Below are positions 5,852 through 10,769 of a stretch of 10,769 nucleotides of DNA, one piece after another (the first letter of the stretch is position 1; each line of letters begins with the position of its first letter). The notes beneath the pieces were generated by a model. That model was not told the DNA's origin and searched no databases. It worked only from the letters and a program-made list of their open reading frames with translations. Location: the NCBI GenBank assembly GCA_034433615.1, contig DAOUAJ010000366.1, forward strand, positions 1-10,769. The letters run 5' to 3'. Origin of the DNA: DAOUAJ01 sp034433615 (GTDB lineage Bacteria; Chloroflexota; Anaerolineae; DUEN01). A program made the position numbers and the translations under genes.

Positions 5852-6865
5852 ATGCAACTCCGCTACTATGTCATTCGGCGGCTACTTCTGATCTTCCCCG
5901 TCCTTTTGGGACTTTCCATCGTCACCTTCGTGGTCTCTCATATGGTGCCGGGGGATCCGGTGAAGCTGGCGGCAGGCCCCCAGGCGAAACCGGAAGAGAT
6001 CCAGCGGCTGACCGAAGAGTTCGGGTTGGATAAGCCCCTGGTTATCCAGTACCTGAACTATATGAAGGGGCTCTTCCAGGGCAACCTGGGCCGCTCCATG
6101 CTCAACCATCACTTGGTACGGGATGACCTCATTAACTACTTTCCCGCCACCCTGGAACTGGTGCTGGTCTCGATGGCCTTCGCCATCGTGATCGGCATCC
6201 CGGCCGCCATCCTGGCCGCGGTCTATCGCGATCGCTGGCCGGATCAGGTGAGCCGGGTCGTTGCCCTCTCTGGCATCAGCATGCCCCTCTTCTGGCTGGC
6301 GATCATGCTCCAGTTGGTCCTGGGTCAGTGGCTGCGAGTGCTGCCCATCAGCGGCCGGTTCGACCCCCGGCTTCCCTATCCCAAAGAGATCACCCGGCTG
6401 CTACTGCTCGACACATTGCTTCTCGGCGATCTGAAGGGCTTCGCTGTTGCCCTGAAGTACATTTTCCTGCCGGCGCTGACCCAGTCGCTCATCGCGCTGG
6501 CTTTAATCATGCGCCTGCTGCGAGCCGACATCCTGGAGGTCCTGCAGAAGGACTTCGTGCGGATGGCGCGGGCGAACGGCATCCCCGAGCGCATCATCCT
6601 GTTCAAGTACGTGCTCAAAAACGGCCTAATCGCCACGGTGTCTATGTTGGGCTTTCTGTTCGGCTTCCTGCTGGGCGGCTCCGTCATGGTGGAGACGGTC
6701 TTCAACTGGCCAGGGCTGGGGCTGTATTCGATGAACTCGGCCCTCAGCCTGGACTTCCAGCCGATCATGGGGATCACCCTGTTTGTGGGGCTGCTCTTCA
6801 CGCTGGTGAATCTGGCCACCGACCTGATGTACGGCGTGCTGGACCCGCGCATCCGCTATGGATAA
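5852..6865 (+). CDS. dppB: Peptide-type ABC transporter permease, DppB-like
   Basis: One of two membrane subunits of the importer. The 337 residues begin MQLRYYVIRRLLLIFPVLLG, typical of the DppB/OppB N-terminal segment, followed by VPGDPV (32-37), a conserved periplasmic signature. Six hydrophobic segments are visible: about 9-29, 99-123, 137-158, 201-221, 258-280 and 305-326. The ATPase-coupling loop is at about 224-257 (DFVRMARANGIPERIILFKY), the EAA-like motif with conserved Gly. The C-terminus DPRIRYG is the family ending. Length matches the family. The Shine-Dalgarno is weak (GAGGCGTGAG), and translation may be lower than that of the binding protein. The partner permease starts 27 bases later. 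Confidence 0.94.
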   Translation: MQLRYYVIRRLLLIFPVLLGLSIVTFVVSHMVPGDPVKLAAGPQAKPEEIQRLTEEFGLDKPLVIQYLNYMKGLFQGNLGRSMLNHHLVRDDLINYFPATLELVLVSMAFAIVIGIPAAILAAVYRDRWPDQVSRVVALSGISMPLFWLAIMLQLVLGQWLRVLPISGRFDPRLPYPKEITRLLLLDTLLLGDLKGFAVALKYIFLPALTQSLIALALIMRLLRADILEVLQKDFVRMARANGIPERIILFKYVLKNGLIATVSMLGFLFGFLLGGSVMVETVFNWPGLGLYSMNSALSLDFQPIMGITLFVGLLFTLVNLATDLMYGVLDPRIRYG

Positions 6866-6892
6866 GCGGGGTGATGCGAAGGGAGCGAGACC

Positions 6893-7840
6893 ATGGCCAA
6901 GGAGATCGGCACGCACGATAGCCATCAGCTATCAGCTATCAGCTATCGGCTTGGGTGGTGGCAACGTTGGCGCCACGAGAACGCGAGCCTGATTGAGGAC
7001 TGGCGACGCGCCCTCTATCGCTTCCGGCAGAGCACCCTCTCGATGGTCGGGCTGGCGATTGTCCTGTTTCTCTTCCTGGTCGCGCTGACCGGCCCCTGGT
7101 GGGTACCCTATCCGGAGGACGCCACGGGGACGTTGCACATCGAGGAGCGGTTCCAGCCTCCCAGCCTCCGCCACCCCTTCGGCACGGACGAGGTCGGGCG
7201 CGACATCTTCACCCGTACCGTGATGGGCACTCGCATCTCATTCCAGGTAGGCGTGATCATCCTGGTGGTCGCCATCAGCATCGGGGTGACCCTGGGTGGG
7301 CTGGCCGGCTATCTGGGGGGATGGGTCAGCGAGCTCATCATGCGCCTGGCGGACATCATGCTGACGTTCCCTGGCATCTTCCTGGCTCTCAGCATCACGG
7401 CCGCGCTGGGGCCGGGGGTGACCAACGCGATGCTGGCCCTGTCCATCACCTGGTGGCCGGGCTACGCGCGGCTGGTCCAGGCTCAGGTGATGTCCGCGCG
7501 GGAGGACGACTACGTGCAGGCCGCCCAGGCGATGGGAGCCAGCCACCTGCGCATCATCTTTCGCCACATCCTGCCGAACATCATCCCCGCCATCATCGTG
7601 AAAGCCTCGATGGACATCGGCTTCGCCATCCTGAGCCTGGCCGCCCTGGGATTCATCGGCGTGGGAGCCCAGCCGCCGGTGCCCGAGTGGGGAGCCATGA
7701 TCTCCAAGGGGCGCGGCTATCTGCCCCACTACTGGTGGTACTCCACCTTCCCCGGGCTGGCCATGTTCCTGACCGTGTTCGGCTTCAACCTGTTGGGCGA
7801 TGGGCTGCGCGACGTGGTGGACCCGCGCTCGCGACGATGA
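6893..7840 (+). CDS. dppC: Peptide-type ABC transporter permease, DppC-like
   Basis: Second membrane subunit, 315 residues. HPFGTDEVGRDIFTR at 94-108 is the DppC/OppC signature. Membrane segments lie near 51-72, 118-142, 155-174, 178-196, 231-256 and 284-304. The ATPase-coupling EAA loop is at about 207-228 (YVQAAQAMGASHLRIIFRH). The ending GDGLRDVVDPRSRR is typical. GAAGGGAG lies upstream of the ATG. Residues 10-20 (SHQLSAISYRL) are encoded by four 7-base repeats and are not conserved family sequence, so the cytoplasmic tail looks locally extended; the next in-frame Met is 51, inside the first membrane segment, so the annotated start is needed. No DppD/DppF ATPase gene follows; the strand reverses after a 6-bp hairpin at 7843-7862. 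Confidence 0.94.
   Translation: MAKEIGTHDSHQLSAISYRLGWWQRWRHENASLIEDWRRALYRFRQSTLSMVGLAIVLFLFLVALTGPWWVPYPEDATGTLHIEERFQPPSLRHPFGTDEVGRDIFTRTVMGTRISFQVGVIILVVAISIGVTLGGLAGYLGGWVSELIMRLADIMLTFPGIFLALSITAALGPGVTNAMLALSITWWPGYARLVQAQVMSAREDDYVQAAQAMGASHLRIIFRHILPNIIPAIIVKASMDIGFAILSLAALGFIGVGAQPPVPEWGAMISKGRGYLPHYWWYSTFPGLAMFLTVFGFNLLGDGLRDVVDPRSRR
6924..6951 (+). repeat. Heptamer tandem repeat inside the dppC start
   Basis: ATCAGCT occurs three times in a row, followed by ATCGGCT. It lies 31 bases into the coding region. A gain or loss of one 7-base unit would shift the reading frame. Confidence 0.85.
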
Positions 7841-7890
7841 CTTTGGGCTCAGCCGTGCCCAACCGCTGGACAAGGGATGGCCAGAAAAAA

Positions 7891-7932
7891 AGCCTCGCCC
7901 CCATGATGTCTTTGACCACCTGGGGCGAGGCT
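7891..7932 (-). terminator. Intrinsic terminator for the leftward sugar-transport operon
   Basis: AGCCTCGCCCC (7891-7901) pairs exactly with GGGGCGAGGCT (7922-7932), an 11-bp GC-rich stem. On the minus strand it is followed by seven U residues (7885-7891 on plus are A). This is the clearest intrinsic terminator in the window, facing transcripts coming from the fused permease side. Confidence 0.85.
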
Positions 7933-7937
7933 CCCCA

Positions 7938-7971
7938 AAACCCGAGGGGTCTCTCGAGACCCCTCGGGTTT
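7938..7971. terminator. Second hairpin terminator, same stem family as 3041-3082
   Basis: A perfect 15-bp stem (7938-7952 with 7957-7971) with loop CTCG and A/U ends on both sides. It works in principle in either direction, so it may stop both the rightward peptide operon and the leftward sugar operon. The stem AAACCCGAGGGGTCT differs at one base from the stem core of the hairpin at 3044-3079. Confidence 0.8.
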
Positions 7972-7981
7972 GAATCTCTCG

Positions 7982-8140
7982 TCACTTGCCGATAATCGAG
8001 AAATCAATCGTTCCCATCGGATTCCAGAGCAGCCCCTCCACATTGCTGCGCAGACCGAAGACAACCCCTGATTGATAGAGTTTGTCTGTCCATGTCCCTC
8101 CCAAAGGGCCAGCCGCGGCCAGCCCCTCGTTGCAGTAAGC
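7982..8140 (-). pseudogene. Orphan C-terminal tail of a substrate-binding protein
   Basis: An open frame reads NEGLAAAGPLGGTWTDKLY and ends VEGLLWNPMGTIDFSIIGK before a stop at 7982-7984. The pattern V-E-G...G-x-I-D-F matches the end of the family-5 binding protein at 3987-5720 (VKGFKYFGEISIDF), so it looks like the last 40-50 residues of a related protein. The frame enters the end of the fused permease gene and has no Shine-Dalgarno or proper start, so it is best read as a relic left by a deletion, still followed by two intact terminators. The similarity is by eye and short. Confidence 0.5.
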
Positions 8141-8153
8141 CGAGGCGCGCAGG

Positions 8154-10079
8154 CTACCCCTTGACACTGCCGGCCGTCAGCCCGGCGATCATGAAACGCT
8201 GGCCGTAGACATAGATGATCACTACGGGCAGGGAGATCAGCAAGGACGCGGCCATCAACAGGCCCCACGGGTAGATGTCACCGTAGATGGTCTGGGCCAG
8301 GCCGACGGGTAAGGTCATGAGCCGCTCGCTGGTGATGAAGACGAAGGCGAAGAGGAACTCCTTCCACGCAGAGGTGAAGGAGAACAGCGTCACCGCCAAC
8401 AGCGCCGGCGCGGTCAACGGCAGCGTCACCTTGAGAAATGCCTGGAGCCGCGTGGCTCCGTCCACCATCGCTGCATGTTCCAGGTCTTCCGGGATCGAAC
8501 GATAGTACCCCATCAGCAACCAGGTTGCAAACGGCATCATGAACGTAGGGTAGGTGGCGATCAGGCCTTGCAGAGAGTTAATGAGGTGCAACTCGGTCAG
8601 GATGCGGTAGAGGGGGATAAACATCAATGCTCCCGGCAGCAGGTACGTGATCAGCAGAACGGTGGTCATTGACTCAGCACCCCGAAAGCGCAGCCGTGCC
8701 AGCGCGTACGCCCCCAGGCTGGAAAAGGTGACCGATAGCACCGTTGTGCTGATTGTGACAATCAAAGAGTTCTTGAACCACACAAAGAACGGCTCGTCGT
8801 AGAACAGACGGTGAAATTGTTGAGTAGACCACGGCCGGGGCCAGAAGATGCTGGTGCGCTGGCCGATCTGCAATTCGGTCTTAAAGGCCGTAATGACGAT
8901 CCAATACAGCGGGAAGAGGATAAAGAGCAGCAGCACCGCCATCCCCATCCCTCGTCCCAGCGCGCTCCAGCGTTGCGCCTGCTGTCTGCTGCGCGGCCGC
9001 GCCTGGGCACCACGAGAGCGCAGCAGGCTCCCGAGAGCCTGAGCGACCAACGCGATGGGAAAAGTCACCACCCGGCCGATCCAGCCGACCATCCATCCGA
9101 CCGCATCTATGACCCTATCCTGCCAGGTGACTTGCAACTCCTCGGCCGTGACGTCACGGCGCATGTAGCGGGACAGCAGCAGGATGAGAAAGGCCAGGAC
9201 AGGGGTCAGACTGAAGGCCACGGCCGTGCCCGGGCCGAAGCGTAGCCCCCGGATGGCCAGCTCATACGCCATGATGGAATAGACGCGCGTCGCCCCGCCC
9301 GGGCCGCCCCCTGTCAGCAAGTAGATGGTCTCAAAGTTGTTAAAAGTCCAGATCGTCGAGAGCAGCGTCGTGACCGCGATCACGTAACGCAAGCCAGGCA
9401 GGGTGATGTTGAGGAAGCGATCCCAGGCGTTGGCACCGTCCACCTCGGCTGCCTCGTACAGCTCTCTGTCAATGGCCTGGAGCCCGGCCAGAAAGTTTAT
9501 AGTAAAAAAGGGGATACCGGCCCACACGTTCACGAGGATGATGCACGGCATAGCCAGCCGATGATCGGCCAGCCATGATAGCGGCTCCTTGAGCACCCCC
9601 AGGGTCAGAAGAATAGGATTGAGGCCACCGAAGAGCGGATCGTAAATGGATTTCCATGACAAGGCCTGCACAACAGAGGGGATGATCCACGGCAGCAACA
9701 CAAGCCCTGTCAAGATATTTCGCATACGCTTTTGGGCGTTCAGGAGCAACGCGGCGCACAGACCAGCGACGAACTTCAAGCAGACGGATCCGATAGTGAA
9801 CACGAAGGTGTTGCGCACGGCCTGGCGGAAGAACGGGTCTGACCAGAGCCTCACGTAGTTGTCCAACCCCACGAAGCGCACCTCGCGTCCGATGGAGCGC
9901 GCGGTCATGCTGATATAAACGGCACGGATGAAAGGCCAGGCGATGAATGCCAGCATCAAAACAGCGATGGGAGCGATAAAGGCGAAGGCAATACGCCAGT
10001 CGCGGCCGAGAATCCGGCGAAGACGTGCCTCCAACTGCACAGCAGGAGGCGACGGCAAGATCTCTGCTTTGCCAGTCAT
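8154..10079 (-). CDS. Fused sugar ABC transporter permease (MalF/UgpA-like plus MalG/UgpE-like)
   Basis: Both membrane subunits of a CUT1-type carbohydrate importer are joined in one 641-residue chain. The first half (about 25-306) has six membrane segments and the coupling motif YEAAEVDGANAWDRFLNITL at 208-227, typical of MalF/UgpA. The second half (about 375-636) has six more and a second motif, LEHAAMVDGATRLQAFLKVT at 533-552, typical of MalG/UgpE. The conserved DG is present in both, so both could dock an ATPase. The linker (306-376) contains a moderately hydrophobic stretch (325-352) with R336 in its middle, then a basic Arg/Gln-rich segment. The family normally uses two genes of about 280-300 codons each. 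AGGAG six bases before the ATG supports the start. It follows the sugar-binding protein by 74 bases; no ATPase gene is adjacent. The sugar is unknown. Confidence 0.93.
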   Translation of the reverse strand: MTGKAEILPSPPAVQLEARLRRILGRDWRIAFAFIAPIAVLMLAFIAWPFIRAVYISMTARSIGREVRFVGLDNYVRLWSDPFFRQAVRNTFVFTIGSVCLKFVAGLCAALLLNAQKRMRNILTGLVLLPWIIPSVVQALSWKSIYDPLFGGLNPILLTLGVLKEPLSWLADHRLAMPCIILVNVWAGIPFFTINFLAGLQAIDRELYEAAEVDGANAWDRFLNITLPGLRYVIAVTTLLSTIWTFNNFETIYLLTGGGPGGATRVYSIMAYELAIRGLRFGPGTAVAFSLTPVLAFLILLLSRYMRRDVTAEELQVTWQDRVIDAVGWMVGWIGRVVTFPIALVAQALGSLLRSRGAQARPRSRQQAQRWSALGRGMGMAVLLLFILFPLYWIVITAFKTELQIGQRTSIFWPRPWSTQQFHRLFYDEPFFVWFKNSLIVTISTTVLSVTFSSLGAYALARLRFRGAESMTTVLLITYLLPGALMFIPLYRILTELHLINSLQGLIATYPTFMMPFATWLLMGYYRSIPEDLEHAAMVDGATRLQAFLKVTLPLTAPALLAVTLFSFTSAWKEFLFAFVFITSERLMTLPVGLAQTIYGDIYPWGLLMAASLLISLPVVIIYVYGQRFMIAGLTAGSVKG

Positions 10080-10105
10080 GAAAGGCTCCTAACAGGGCAA
10101 AAGGA

Positions 10106-10134
10106 GGAGGCTCAGCCCATCAGGCCGAGCCTCC
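10106..10134 (-). terminator. Hairpin between sugar-binding protein and fused permease
   Basis: GGAGGCTC (10106-10113) pairs with GAGCCTCC (10127-10134), and three more GC pairs form inside after one mismatch. On the minus strand it is followed by TCCTTTTG, a poor U-tract, so it probably attenuates or stabilises RNA and does not fully stop transcription. It lies 20 bases after the binding-protein stop. Confidence 0.55.
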
Positions 10135-10153
10135 CTCCAGAATCAGACTGAAG

Positions 10154-10769
10154 TTACTTCTTGAACACTTGCATCTCCTCAGCGATCTGGGCCATGCGGT
10201 CGGCGGCTTGCTTGACCGCGTCCGCTGGCTTGACCCCCTGGGTGATCGTCTGCGCCATCATGTCGGTGAGAACCGTCTGGGCGGAGATCGCATCGAAGAA
10301 GGGGTTGGGGTCGGCGGGCCAGGGGAGGCCAGGGTAATCACCCAGGGCCGCCTCGCCCATGCGTGCCAGGTTCGGATCAGCCTCGAAAGCCTTCTTCACC
10401 TCCTCCATCTCATAGTACCCCCTGTAAGAGGGGAGGAAGAGGCCGGCGGAGATGGTGGAGATGGGCAGAAAGACTTCAGGCTTGAGCATGTATAGGGCTA
10501 ATTGCTTGGCGAGTTCTACCTGCTTGGCACCCTTCAAGATATTGAACTGGCCACCGCTGGCACCGGAGAGACGCTTGCCAAGAGGACCGATGGCTTCTCT
10601 GAGGACCACCGTCTTCTCGAAGACGGGGTTCTGATCGGCCTTGGCCTTGGCGTAGACGCTGGCCGCGTTGAGAGTGTGGGCGATGTTCCCTGCCAGGTAC
10701 GCCTCATTATTGCTGGCGTCGGTCCAGCTCATAATGCCAGGCGGCAGCATGGGTGCCCACTTCTCGGCC
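10154..10769 (-). CDS. Sugar ABC transporter substrate-binding protein (family 1), C-terminal part
   Basis: Extracytoplasmic receptor of the sugar importer. Only the last 204 residues are inside the window; the N-terminus, with its signal sequence, lies beyond the right edge. The fragment shows family-1 features: an N/G-rich ligand-side segment (WTDASNNEAYLAGNIAHTLN), GASGGQFNILKGAKQVELAK, where hinge and helix elements are expected, and a C-terminal helix ending GVKPADAVKQAADRMAQI, a hallmark of these proteins. Several aromatic residues (Y, W, F at PWPADPNPFFD) could stack on a sugar. The first Met inside the fragment is internal, so no start is claimed. It precedes the fused permease, consistent with an operon read leftward. 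The ligand is unknown; a di- or oligosaccharide is the usual case for this family. Confidence 0.9.
   Translation of the reverse strand, partial: AEKWAPMLPPGIMSWTDASNNEAYLAGNIAHTLNAASVYAKAKADQNPVFEKTVVLREAIGPLGKRLSGASGGQFNILKGAKQVELAKQLALYMLKPEVFLPISTISAGLFLPSYRGYYEMEEVKKAFEADPNLARMGEAALGDYPGLPWPADPNPFFDAISAQTVLTDMMAQTITQGVKPADAVKQAADRMAQIAEEMQVFKK

Noticed and set aside
7099..7995. Plus-strand frame of 298 codons overlapping dppC
   Set aside because: It is the +1 shadow of the DppC-like permease (Gly/His/Arg-rich) and runs through terminator hairpins.

Overview
The window is a GC-rich bacterial segment. Long gene-dense blocks are separated by intergenic regions full of inverted repeats. It carries a family-5 solute-binding protein with a twin-arginine signal and an Ala/Pro-rich linker, a small zinc-finger protein, a sugar-ABC permease, and intergenic elements of the 'GTCATTCTGAG...GAAGAATCTC' type. 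Together these suggest a Chloroflexota-like (Anaerolineae or Caldilineae) heterotroph. That assignment is inferred from gene style, since no rRNA or marker gene is present.

Layout, left to right. (1) 1-756, minus: the 5' part of a short-type mannose-6-phosphate isomerase (manA), cut by the window edge, with a plausible promoter at about 789. (2) 757-1251: mostly non-coding, with a period-8 inverted repeat at 821-873 and a possible gene remnant ending at 1255. (3) 1252-1770, plus: a DprA/Smf-like protein missing the middle of its Rossmann domain. (4) 1825-3033, plus: a zinc-dependent alcohol dehydrogenase closed by a strong hairpin at 3041-3082. (5) 3094-3306, minus: a 70-residue zinc-finger protein. 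(6) 3307-3986: 680 bases without a clear gene, holding a 60-nt symmetric inverted repeat, a perfect 26-bp palindrome, a dispersed-repeat-like element, a sigma70-like promoter and a possible structured leader or small RNA ending in a U-tract. (7) 3987-7840, plus: a peptide/nickel-type ABC importer operon made of a binding protein and two permeases, with no ATPase genes. (8) 7841-8153: two strong terminators and the orphan C-terminal tail of another binding protein. (9) 8154-10769, minus: a sugar (CUT1-type) ABC importer made of a binding protein, cut by the right edge, and one 641-residue permease that fuses the MalF/UgpA-like and MalG/UgpE-like subunits.

The two transport operons converge on 7841-8153. 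Both appear to depend on ATPases encoded elsewhere. In both, a stable hairpin follows the binding-protein gene, which fits a need for much more binding protein than permease. Sugar uptake and ManA fit a carbohydrate-using lifestyle.

The most unusual points are the fused MalF-MalG permease, the internally deleted DprA, the riboswitch-like leader at 3777-3901, the four-copy heptamer at the start of the second peptide permease, and the relic of a third transport protein downstream of the fused permease.
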